Assembly: GCA_001510575.1 (NCBI GenBank)
Contig: LNGK01000010.1
Span: forward strand, 1,053,825-1,117,824
Direction of reading: 5' to 3'
Length of the DNA stretch: 64,000 bases
Source of the DNA: Knoxdaviesia capensis
Lineage: Eukaryota > Ascomycota > Sordariomycetes > Microascales > Gondwanamycetaceae
Positions 34,038-45,189 of this stretch are shown piece by piece. Position 1 is the stretch's first letter; each line of letters begins with the position of its first letter. The notes beneath the pieces were generated by a model that saw only the letters and a list, made by a program, of their open reading frames with translations, did not search any database and had not been told where the DNA came from. Both the position numbers and the translations under genes were made by a program.

Positions 34038-35418
34038 TTAATGGGCCATGGTCTTGCCAATCTTGCTCTCCCAGTCCTTTCCGCGCTCGAAGCCGTTTTC
34101 ATACGACTGGTAGTCGGAGAGGGCCTGGTAGACCTCGTTCTTGGTGTTGACGACGAAGGGGCCGTACTGGATGACGGGCTGGTCGAGCGGTGAGCCGGCG
34201 ATGAGCACGAAGCGGGCATCCTTGGCGGCCGACGGGTCGACCTCGACGTGGACTTTGTCGCCGGCCTGGTCGAAGACGACGTTGTGGAACTGGGGCACGA
34301 CGCGCTGGTTGCCGGGCTCGCCGAACAGCGCCTCGCCGTCGAGGGTGTAAGCGAAGGCGTTCCAGCCCTTGGGCAGCTCCTGCACGACGGTGCCGCCGGG
34401 CTTGACGGTGAAGTCGAGGATCCAGACCGGGGTGTAGGCGAGGTCCTTGACGGAGTCGATGCCGTAGCTCTGGCCGGAAATGACCTTGACGGCGACCTTG
34501 CCGCCGTCGGCGGCGGCCTGCGGGATCTCGGCGGCGCGCAGGTCGCGGTAGCGCGGCTCGCAGTTCTTGAGCTCGCGCGGCAGGTCGACCCACAGCTGCA
34601 GGCCGACGTTGGCGCTGCCGTCGGTGTTCTGCGACGGCATCTCGGCGTGCATGATGCCGCGGCCGGCCGTCATGAACTGCAGGTCGCCCGCGTTGATGGT
34701 TCCGGCGTTGCCGGCGAAGTCCTCGTGGTCGATGCCGCCGTGAATCAGGTAGGTGATGGTCTCCTGGCCGCGGTGGGGGCTGGAAATAGCAACTGTTAGT
34801 ATTTTTACTTTTATTTTCCTGTCGGTTTGGTTTTTTTTTCTTTTCTTCTTCTTCTTTTTTTCGCTGTCTGTATCCACCCCGCCAGAAGCGAGGACGAGAA
34901 ACACACAGAGGGGTAGAGAGACGGAGACAGAGAGAGAGAGCAACTCACTGATCAGGGAACCCGGCACCGGGCTTCACAGAGAAATGGTCCAGCATCAAAA
35001 ACGGCGAGAAGTTGCGCAGCTGCGCGGTGCCAATCGAGCGGCGCACGCGCGCGCCCGCACCCTCCGACTGCTCGACGGCCAGGAACACCTTGCGGATCGC
35101 GCGAGCCACCGAAGACGCCATGTCGCGGTTGATGTCCAAGTCCGACCACGCGGGGAACGGCGACGAGCCCGAGGCGGTTGCGGTTCTCGGTCCGGGGGTC
35201 TGTGGCGAAGAAGCGTCGGCAGACACCGGCCGGTTGGTCTGCTGGTGTTGTTGCGTTGTTGTTGTTGTTGTTGAGAAGGGTGCGAGGAGGGATTTCAGAG
35301 CGGATGCGACTGACGAGTACACAAGTGCTGCGAGCGCAGGAACGGTGAAGTTGCGGAAGACGACGGATAAGATAAGTGCGAAGAGAGCCAAGGAAGCGAT
35401 GAGAGTGGTGGATTTCAT
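34038..35418 (-). CDS. Pirin-family bicupin with N-terminal membrane anchor
   Basis: Metal-binding bicupin of the pirin family (quercetinase-like or transcription-cofactor roles in characterised members). Exons 35418-34949 and 34779-34038 give 403 residues. The N-cupin holds the complete metal site: H157 and H159 in HPHRGQETITY, then H201 and E203 in RGIMHAEMP. The C-cupin follows (VWILDFTVKPGGTVVQELPK), ending EVYQALSDYQSYENGFERGK. Pirins are usually about 290-320 residues. Here about 100 extra residues precede the core: a hydrophobic segment at about 5-33 (TLIASLALFALILSVVF) and a Thr/Gln/Ser/Pro linker containing TTTTTTQQHQQ. This predicts a signal anchor or organelle-targeted form. An in-frame ATG at 35451 would add MTFWKREKKET. 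The pirin call is firm; localisation is inference. Confidence 0.94.
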
Positions 35419-35500
35419 TGTTTCTTTTTTTTCTCTTTTCCAAAATGTCATGAGGACTGGGGGAGGGTACGAACGCGGCGCCTTATATACTTTTTTTTCT

Positions 35501-35531
<31 letters not shown>

Positions 35532-37765
35532 CTGGTTGTCCCCGATCCTTCGTCCGGCAGCTTCTAGAATCCAATGGCTCAACAGAGACAAGTGTGCCTC
35601 CCAATCGAAACAAACCCTAAAGTCGCCGGTTAGCTCCGCATTTGTCAGATTTGATTACTGCTTTTCCGGCCTGCTTCTCCGTCCTTCCCAGGCTCTAGAG
35701 GGTTTTTTTTTTTTCGCTTCCCTTTGTTTTGCTGACTCGTTCATTTGTCACTTTTCTCCCCGCGCGTCATCGTCTCTTTTTTTTTTTTTCCGGCTAAGCT
35801 CGCTCCTTCTTACAGCGCGGGCTGCGTTGTTTGGGCCGCCGATTATCAAGATATTCATCAGTATAGCCCCGCTTTTTTCTCTCTCTAAATAAGTTCCCTC
35901 TCAAAATGTCCTGACAACTAACTCTATCTATGCAATGCCGAAATGATCATTTCCGATTTTCCCGCGCTCTCCAAAAACACTCTTCTATCCCCTTCCATGC
36001 ATTCTACGCCCTCTCTCTACCCTCTTCAATCCCAAGAGCCGCCCTTCGCTCAACCGCCCAAACCGCGCGGCGCGCGCCAAGGCCCTTCCTTTCACGATGC
36101 CTTGGTCAGCGTGCTTTCCCGATTTTCGCCTTGGTTTTTCTGGCCCTTCCATTTTGCGCGCGCGGGCACTGTTTTGCTTCTCTCCCAAAGCCGTACCTTA
36201 CTCATGCTGACCTGAGATTGCTGCACAATGACGAACAAACAGAACCGCCTCGTTGGTGCTGGAAAACGACAGCCCCAAAGATTCCCTTCTAACCCGGATA
36301 ACCCTAGAAACTCCTCTGCTTTTTTTTTTTTTCCTTTTTCGCCTCGTCTTCTCAACATGTATCACACAGCCTTATCAACCCGATAACTGCAGAAAATAGA
36401 TTTAAACCCAACCAAAAATAAAAAATTTTGATGACTTATACAATCTGACAGAGTAAAATACATCCTCAACTCTATATGGTAGTTCAGAGTCATAACATCG
36501 CAACCAGCAGTAGTCTCTTCTCGTTAGTTCTAGAGTCCAGCATTCCAGAAGACCGAGCAAAACCAAGCTTCCATTCCAGGCCCAAATTACAGCATCGCAA
36601 AGAAACGACGACAAAAGACCAAAGGGAAGAAAGTCTTTTCACACATCACCCAACACGCAAGACCAAGCAGATGAAGAAGAGTCAGAGAAAAAAAAGTCTA
36701 TCATTAAAAGACAAAAAAAGAAATCGGTGCAAAGCATAACCAGAACCAGATGAAGCACAAGCCAAGCTCACATCTTGAAATACAAAACAAGAAACAAGGA
36801 TGGAACGAAAAAAGAATCCAGGTATAATATGAAACGGGGTCCCCCATAACTTAGGAAACACACGTAAAAAAGCAAAATAAAATAAAAGTTGAAGAATGAT
36901 GGCCCCATGATGGGGTCTGGCCCTGATATCCTCCCTAAGGCTCTCGCCACTCATGTGTCACTCTCTCATTTGCCGACGCCGCGTATGCCGAGTGTGAATG
37001 ACGGGATCGTGTCTTATCACCGCCACACGTGCATGGGCAGATAGCAAAGAGAGTGGCGACGATACACTTGTCAGGGTGTACCCAGGGAGGGGAGGACCAA
37101 GGAGGAGAAAAATAGATGCCGAGAAAAGGTTTTTTTTAGGCAAAAGGAAGATGAAGGAGAAAATAAGCGATCCCAAGCTGAGAGGCCATCCCATCGACAG
37201 GATTGGTTGAAGCCTGCACCATCTGGACCCAGTTTAGTGAGAGCAAACCCAGGTTGGGTTGTGTCAGGGCAAACAAGGCTGGAAGAGGAGAAAAAAAAAA
37301 GAAAAGGTCGCCTGTCTCGCGCCCGTGGTCCCACCAGGACCAGGTAAGACAGCACGAATTTGACATGTGAAAAAATCCTGCTCAAGCTCCCAGCCCTCAC
37401 AAGAGAAATTCACATGCTTTTCATCAACCTTTTTTCTTTCTTTCAATGGAATTTCTTCTCCTAGGTGGTTTCGCAGGCAAAAATTTCGAGCGGCGATGTT
37501 TTTTTTCAGGGTCCCATTTTTTTCTTCTTTCGCTTCATTGAGAAACCAAGTCGGAATGAAACGGGACTGTCGGTCTCCCCATGGTCGAAAGGATGTGCTG
37601 TCTCTGCTTGGCCATCGCTGCTGAGAGGGTTAAATGGAGAGAAGAGGGGAGATGATATAGAGAGAGAAGGAAACCAAAGAAAGAAACCCAGAGATCATAA
37701 GCAAGAAGGAGAAACACCCCCATAAGCATATAAAAACAAATGGCATATGCGGCATGATTGGTGAT
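35419..37765. other. Intergenic region between pirin and Cap20-like genes
   Basis: 2.3 kb with no recognisable gene. It starts with a (CT)n tract at 35504-35532 in the pirin leader or promoter and continues with CT-rich then A-rich DNA. The 3' UTR of the Cap20-like gene lies at the right edge. A 120-codon frame at 35930-36292 has no domain signature. Confidence 0.45.
35504..35532. repeat. (CT)n microsatellite upstream of the pirin gene
   Basis: CT dinucleotide run about 90-110 bp upstream of the pirin start codon. Read from the gene it is a GA run. Confidence 0.85.
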
Positions 37766-38525
37766 TTACTGCGACGTGGCCGACTTAGCTTCGGGCTTCT
37801 TCGCATTGAGCACGCTGCTGGCCCAAACGATGCTCTCGCTGCCCAACACGAACACGGTGCCAACGAGGGCCTTGGTGTAGGTGATGACACCATCGCCACC
37901 AACCTTCTTCACCTCGGCCGAGTAGGTCTTGAAAACGTGGTCCTTGCCCTCCATGCCCTTGTTGAGCGGGAAGAAGACAACGCTCTTCGCATCGGCGTAC
38001 AGCTCGGCGGTGGGCTTCTTGATGGCGGGGAACTTCTCGTCGACCTTCATCAGGGTCTCGTCACCGAACTGGTCGGCCTTCTTGATCATGGGCGAGACGT
38101 ATCCATACGGCTTGGCCATGGGCTTGGAGATGTAGCTAATGACGGGCTGGGCCAGAGTCTTGTAAGCGGTGTCGCCGATCTGGAGAGACTTCTGACCGTA
38201 GGGATTCGCACGGAAACCGGTAACGCCGTCCTGGACAACGGGGTAGCCCATCAGGTGCTGTTATGGGAGGAAAGAAAATAAGAACAGAGATTAGAATCAC
38301 GTGAAAAAGGAAGAAAAGTCTTCAAAAGAAAGCGTATGGCTTCCAAGCAGAGCGCCAGCCAGGGAGGCTGAGCCGGGATTGAGGGCGAGCGATAATAATA
38401 AATGTCGTGAATTATCGTGTCCTCGTCGCGATTACTCGTATAATTGGGGAGCTTACCTGGATGAACACCGAAGTGGGAGTGGCCGCGGTGGGCTCAACAG
38501 GAGAAACGCCGTTAACCTGTGCCAT
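37766..38525 (-). CDS. cap20: Cap20-type perilipin-like lipid droplet protein
   Basis: Small lipid-droplet coat protein of the fungal perilipin/Cap20 family. Homologues in Colletotrichum (CAP20) and Metarhizium (MPL1) coat droplets and affect appressorial turgor; in saprobes they serve lipid storage. Exons 38525-38457 and 38257-37766 give 186 residues, the usual family size. Family blocks are HLMGYPVVQDGVTGFRANPY-G-QKS, ISKPMAKPYGYVSPMIKKAD, GDETLMKVDEKFPAIKKPT and KVGGDGVITYTKALVGTVFV. The terminal helix (VGTVFVLGSESIVWASSVL) is hydrophobic. The first exon encodes only 23 residues (MAQVNGVSPVEPTAATPTSV...) before a 199-nt intron. Upstream lies the largest gene-free interval of the window. 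The call rests on remembered family motifs, so the subfamily is less certain than the perilipin-like nature. Confidence 0.85.
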
Positions 38526-41380
38526 TGTTATGATAGGATTTGTGGTTGGAGGAGAGAAGGAAGAGAGGGAGTGGTGTGATTAATGGGGAAGTAGAGTGAA
38601 ACGAAAGATAAGAGGGGAGAGAGAGAATATGGTAGAGTGGGAAGATAAGAAGACGAAATAGTCAAAGATGAGAACAGGTGTGACACAAGATCAAGAGAAG
38701 AGAGGAGGAAAGGAGGAAAAGGAAGATTGAAAGCAAAGACAGGAAAAGAAGGAAGGGTATTTAAAAGAAAAAAGAGGGGAATGGAAAGGAAATAAAGTGA
38801 AGGTGAAGGCGAGAGGGAGTGTGGGAGATACAGAGAGAGAAAAATGAGTGTGACAGGCAGGCCGAATCGGAAGAAAGAGGAAAAGGAAGGGAGGGAGGGA
38901 TGTGTAAGTGAGTGAGTGAGTGATGTGATACAGCGAGATAAAGTGAGTTGTTAGTCAAGCCAATCTCGACCAAGTACCAGCGATAGCAAGCGTAAGCGAC
39001 TAAGATACTTCGGGACACTAACAACGGGCAGTCAAAAGTTCCAGATATACTACGAAATAGGGTACATAGTACGTGTGTACGAGGACAGAGAAAGAAGCAC
39101 AAGCACAGGGAAGGAAGAGAGAGAAAAAAAAAAGCATGTGCGAGCTGTCAAGCAAAACGCAGCAGGAAAGAGCCGCCTGGAATGCCAACCCATTTTCTTC
39201 TTGCTCTTTCCTCCCCCCCTGAGAGCGGCTCTGTTCTCAGTTCCTTCCTGGTTTCCCACTACGGCCCTCTTTTTCCTCTCCCGTGGGTTCCTTCCCTAAA
39301 AGATCTGCCCGCCGAAAACAGCACAGTCATCATCCCATCATCCCTCAAAAGCACATGCTTTTTTTTTTCTCTCGCTTTTCACAAGCTCTGTCGCCCCCCT
39401 CCACGCCCCCTGGAATTTTGGAGGGGGGCCAATCTCTCTCCAATCCAAGTGAAGCGGCGATGTTATGCACATGAAAGAAATCCAAGCTTTTTAAGTAAAC
39501 AGACAGAGACAGCGCATTGTCTAGTTGTTTAGCATGTGGTCTCGTTTTCTGGGCTGAAAAAACAACTGGGTTGACCAGCCCACTAAAGTGCTGGCCAGGG
39601 TCCCTTGGGAAAAAAGTGGCGATAGTGCAGTGCGTATGAGAACAATCAAGAAAGCTTGCGAAAAAAAAAAAAAAAGAAAAGGGCACACCACACACCACGC
39701 CACATATCTCCTTCGCAGGCTCTTTTTGTGTGATAAAATCCAGTTAACCCCCAATACGAGACAGACACAATCTGGACCTGGATAAACCCACGGTTCTGAT
39801 GGCTGCAGTTGAGTAATGTTCCGTATTCCGCGTGGATGTGTGGCTGGCCACTCTCTTTCAACATGTCTGTGAATAATGGCAACAATATATTCCCGACTCG
39901 AGCGAGACGAGACGCTACGTCAACAATTACTACGAGTTTCCCATGTTTCATGTCGTTCTGTGGTTGCATGTGTCAGTCAAGCTCAATTCCCAGGCCGCAA
40001 ACAGAAGACATGCAAGAAAACGAAAGCGCAGGAAACTTCAAATATACATCACCACCGTCAAATCCAAAAATATCATCCTTCAGAAAGTAAAGCCCACTTC
40101 CAGGCCGGGGGGGTAAAAAGCTCTGAAGGAAGGAAAAAACTCCCTTTTTTTTTGCCTGGAAACCCCCGTTCCATGCATGCATGTTCTGACATGTGAAAGT
40201 CGACCTTTTTTTTTGCGCCACACCCATCCCAGCATTGTGTCTCTTCTTACGTTTAGCTTCGCTGACGGCTCTCACATTTCTGTCGTTCCGGACCAGACAG
40301 GCACCGGATTTGCCAAAGAAAATGCGCAAATCGGAGGGTTTGTCTGGCTTGTGACACTTGTGATTCTTGTGATACCGAAGAAATCCACCAAGGAAAAAGC
40401 AGGTGAGAACCGCCAGCGATGGCGGAGCTGACGCGAGAGAACCCGAACAGAGAAGAAAAGTTGGAACCAAGAAAAGAAGGAGAGGGGGGAATGAGATCCC
40501 TGGTGATTTTTTCTCTCTTTCCATCTCTGATACAGCTCGCATATCCATTCCCAGCCTTTAACGCCCGCTCACTCACGCATATAAAAGCGACCCCTGTAAT
40601 GAACATGTCGGAACCGGGGCAGAGTCGCTTTTTGCCCAGGGTGTACCAGCAGAGCCTCTCGGAAGTATAAGGGACGCAAAGAACTGATAGCCAGACGATA
40701 AAAGGGCAGTGACTCCAGCTGAGAGGTAACCATCGAAGGATTTTGGAATAAAGAAATAAAAAATAAGATAGCCTCGCGGAGCCCAGCTCGCAGCCGACAT
40801 CGCATCGCCGCCGGATCCTCGGAGGCCGGAAGAACAGCGAAGTGATACAAAGATCCAACGACAAGCTAAAGTGCCTAGGCTGGATTTTTTCTTCTTCTCT
40901 TTTTCCTTTGCCTTTTCTTATAAACATGCGTTATCCGATCCAAGTTCCCCGTTCCCACCTTCGCTCCCACCTCGACTTTTGCCGTTCTTTTGGGTCCTCA
41001 TGCAATTTGGAACGCTGGCCTCCTGCACGTGTCCGGTTTGGGAGAGAAAAGGTACAGCCGGAAAGTTCACATTGTGGTTGGGACATCTGGCAGCTGGCAA
41101 CATTGGCCGCTATACCCGTCTTTCTTTCCGTTGTTTGCTTCCTGGTGTTAGGCACATTACCGCCCGCTATAATACCCCCCTAAACTTTATTGGCAGGAAC
41201 AAGCCCCGGCGAGCCTCAAGTAGCCTCATGGCAGGATTTGCGCTGTCAGGTACATAGATCCCGCCCTATCTGCCTATCTCGCCTGGAGACTGGCCTTATC
41301 AGTGGGAGTGACATGTTTGAAGGACCTCCTCTGACCACACATATTCAGATATCTGCATGTGGTGGCCGTGAGTGCATGAT

Positions 41381-41405
41381 GTGTGTGTGTGTGTGTGTGT
41401 GTGTG
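41381..41405. repeat. (GT)n microsatellite
   Basis: Uninterrupted GT run in the gene-free interval. Confidence 0.85.
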
Positions 41406-42042
41406 GATGTTCTCTTTCCAGCCTCTCGGGCATCCATCCATCCAGTATATCATCTCCATCTTATATCCCGCTCGTATCTCTTTTCCTCATTCTATCCCAG
41501 CCTACAGACACATCTACAGGCAAATCTCTTCCAAAGAGATAACGCACGCCTTGCCACCACGCAGTATCTCGGCTTTTTCCTCTCCATCCTCGATGGCTAC
41601 CCGATAACCGCAACTGGCCTTCTGCAGCACGCTTGCAGATGTGCCAGTCCCAAGCTAACAGAAACCCAAAAAAAATAGTCGATCGTCCTTCAAAAAAGCC
41701 TCGCTTGTCAAGGTGGACCCGGGGGCCGGCTTCCCATTGGCCCGATCACCATGCTGCAGCTCGCCCAGTCTAGAGCTGTACGAAGCTCGTCATTGTTTTG
41801 ACATCGTACATTTTTGCAGGAGTCGCCGCCGCGCAGATAATCGGGATGATTATAGCCAATCTTTGTTCCCTCCCAGTGATGATCGTGTCTGCAATTTGCA
41901 CTTGTTGAAGAAGAAGAGAAGAAAAGAAAAAGAAAAGAGAAAAGAAAAAAAAAAAAGGAAGAAAAGGTCCTTCAATTCACTCAGTCAGCCTCTATCTCAT
42001 GCTGTGTCCGTCCCACCCCTCCCTGACCCTCCACCCTCTTCA

Positions 42043-42252
42043 ACACACACACACACACACTCAATCACTCACTCACTCACACACACACAACTCGTTTCTT
42101 GGTACACTAACTCTTGTTCCTCTCTCTCTCCTCGTTCTAGACACGTCGATTCTCCCAGAATCCTTGGAGATAAGGAATTGGCGAATCGACCCTGAGGACC
42201 GGACACACACACACACACACGCACACACACAAACATCTACACACACACCACC
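42043..42252. repeat. Cluster of (AC)n and CACT microsatellites
   Basis: AC runs at 42043-42060, 42080-42089, 42203-42230 and 42239-42248, with CTCA repeats at 42067-42080. Confidence 0.8.
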
Positions 42253-44043
42253 CCATATCAACCGCAGCCAGAAACAGGGTCGTCCAACAAAAAGAGGGTG
42301 TGAGACACCAGACTTACTAACTTATTCCCAATTTACCACCCACCCATCACCATCTCCAAGCCGCCCCCATCAACATGCCGGTGATGTCTCTCCTCCCGTT
42401 CCTCCTTCTTCTTCTTCATCTACCAGGCATCTGCTTTCCGCCTCACCGTTCAACATGCTTCGACTCTACTGCACCTAGCGCCCGATTGTCGGTCTTCCTC
42501 TTGTGTTCTCTCGCTCCTAACTTCATTCCGCCTGCAACTAATTCCGACTTGACGCGTCCGAGGTCGCAAGATTTCTGAGAGACTCGTTTTCTTGGTTTCT
42601 GTCCCTCCCATCCTCTCCACCAAGCCTACGAGGCTACGTTGAACTGCATGCCACCGCCCCCTTCACACCGAACTTTTGTAAGCAGCAAACAACTCTGCGG
42701 GTATCCCTCCATCCGGACTTCTCTCCGCGGTGCCGCTAGGACGTGCCAGCTACCGTCAAACCCAACCCAACTTTTGCTTCCTTTTGACTCCCGGTCTCAT
42801 CCATCCTCCGTGCGTGGGGACCTGGTTGACCAAGAGTTTCTGTTTGTCATAGAGAGATGCCAATTGGACGAGAAGGATAAACCATTGGTTCCGCAAACAC
42901 ATCATCTCAGGAGCATGGCCCATCTTGTTTTCCCCTCGCGAGCTTGAAGCTGTCCGGGGGAAGGGTGAGATAGGCCGTCCCTTATCTCGCTGTTTATAGC
43001 TCTGACTGCAGATGTCCGTTTCCGGCCTTTGCAGCCAGAGCGTCCTCCTGCACCTGGCTGACTCGAACTTTTCTGTCGTATCTCGGCCTCCATTCGAACC
43101 CTTGGATACCCGCAATGCCACCTCCAGAACCAAGGAAGACACTTCCCTTTTCGTTGAGCCGCCGCCAACCCATGGCACAGGGGACGTTATATATATTTAT
43201 GTTTCCCATCATCTCCTCTCGGGGTTTTATGGTTGACGTATTCCCGTTGCCACTTGCGCTCTCTCGCTCGCCCGGCACTAAGAGTCGGCCAGACGGCCAG
43301 CCAAACTTTTGGGGGCGAGTCTAGAGCTGGCTTGCGAGCCAACCAGAGGAGCCAATGCCACAACGACATCAGAGCATGCGCCATTGAGCGAAGAAAAAAT
43401 CATAGTAAGATGAGAGAGATGCTACGGGGGACAGAACAGGATAGCTGCATGCATGCTATGCAGAAACTATGCAGCTAGGCAGGTGAGTGGCAGCACGTAA
43501 CAAGCACAGCAGCCATATGCAAGACCCCGTCCGTCATGGCCTATTTCCGGCTGCGACAAGTTCGAAGACATCTGTAGCTTTCTCTAGTCATGTATAAGTC
43601 CTGTCTATTTCTTTTTTAGGAGGGGGGAGATACTTTTCATTTCTGAAAAACTCCCCCAGTCCTTCGCGTTTTTGACATGTAACTGTTGCGCGGGTTCCTG
43701 GACACACTTTCTTTCGCTTCCGGTTTCCGGGGGAGGGAGAAGTCCATAGCCCACTCGAGAGAGAGGCCCCAAGATAAGGCCGGCATGCACGCCGGCTGCA
43801 CACGCCATATTCTCTCTCGACCTTCCCGTCGCAAGGACTCTCTTTGTTTGTGTGTGTGCGTGTGTGGCCTTGTGTGGCCCAGACTCTGCAGTCCACGCCC
43901 GCCATAGTCACGCCATATTCCCCAGCCCTCCCCCTCTCTGTCTCCAAAAGCGACGCTCGTAGGACGATGTACGCTGGTTTGTTTGTTTGTTTTTTCTGTC
44001 TGGTTTTTGTATTTCTGTGTGCGCCAGGTTACGACGCGGCGCG

Positions 44044-44070
44044 CTGGGCTGGGCTGGGCTGGGCTGGCTG
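44044..44070. repeat. (GGGCT)n tandem repeat
   Basis: About four GGGCT units passing into GGCT. It is the complement of the repeat unit seen at 27298. Confidence 0.8.
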
Positions 44071-44402
44071 GTCTGGTGCGCTGGTGGTTCCGGTGCGTCC
44101 GGCACCACCAACCTCTGCACCGTGCTTTGATGTGACGGCAGCACACAGAACGAAGCACGCCGTCGCACCGTGCCGTGTCCCCAAAAACGAGCGGGGATGT
44201 GTGTGCCAGCCACAGACCCGGAGGGCGTTGTGTCGTCGGCGGTTTGGAGAACTCTGGGTCGCCGTGAACGGGGAGGGGCTCGTTTACGCACCGCGTGTGG
44301 GTGCGCGAAAGAGAGAGAGAGAGAAAGAGAGAGGGGGTGGGAGGGCAGGCTGGTGTTACACGGGCGTGCGTGTACAGAGGGCCCGCCAGAAGACAGACCA
44401 CT

Positions 44403-44423
44403 GTCGTCGTCGTCGTCGTCGTC
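44403..44423. repeat. (TCG)n trinucleotide repeat
   Basis: Seven uninterrupted TCG units in non-coding DNA. Confidence 0.8.
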
Positions 44424-45155
44424 AGTCGAGTGCGCGAAATGTTGGTGTATGCGGAGAGGCAGAAGTCTTATAAATTGCACATGGGGATCGTTCCTGTTCC
44501 CATATACGTGCACGCTGCACCACTTGCTTGTGCGCGGGAGATACGGTTGAGTTACCCGCCCGTGCGTGGTTAACCTCCCCAAAACCCTAAGCCCCGCCGC
44601 ATATCACCACGACACCCCCGGGGACAAGCCTCTAAGCGAGGCAGAGGGACGATCAGGACACGCCAGAGAGATCCGCGCTGCATAAAACAAACCCAAGCTT
44701 CATCTGGAAAAAGAAAAACGCGATGAAAAGAGAAGCCAGGGCACAAACATTGCACACCACCACTACGACCACCGCCTCCTCAACCCGGAGATTCCATTCC
44801 ACGTCTCTCCCTCGCTCGCAAAGACCGGGTCGCTTAAGGTTGGCCCGTGTGGTCCTGATCGGCAACTCAAAACAGCAGTCCCTTCCCCCCTATCACCGCA
44901 GGAGCGAAAGAAGGGCATGAGTATCTCAAAGGGGATCGGCGCCGGGGGGTGGAAGGAGGGGCGAAATTCCAGACTAGTGATCTGCGGTGGCTGCCGACGA
45001 TCACCTTTCTGTTTTTTTTTCTTCTTTGGAATGGGGGGGGGAAAGCCAAGAAGAGAAGGTCGTCGGCCTTGGTGGCGCCGGCTGAGACGCTCGCTCGTGT
45101 CCGGCCGTCTCCCTGGCCTCCGAAGAGCGATAGGAAACGGCAACAACCCAGCTGG

Positions 45156-45157
<2 letters not shown>

Positions 45158-45188
<31 letters not shown>
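45158..45188. repeat. (GA)n microsatellite
   Basis: About fifteen GA units. Confidence 0.85.

Positions 45189-45189
<1 letters not shown>

Noticed and set aside
36285..36310. TAACCCGGATAACCCTAG as a telomere-like tract
   Set aside because: The repeats are imperfect and interrupted, unlike the 11-base perfect match at 47870.
42043..42252. Regularly spaced AC repeats that could suggest an array
   Set aside because: Simple microsatellites without unique spacers; not a CRISPR, which is not expected in a fungus.
43060..43095. tRNA-like GGTTCGAAT box on the minus strand
   Set aside because: The T-stem does not pair and no cloverleaf can be drawn.
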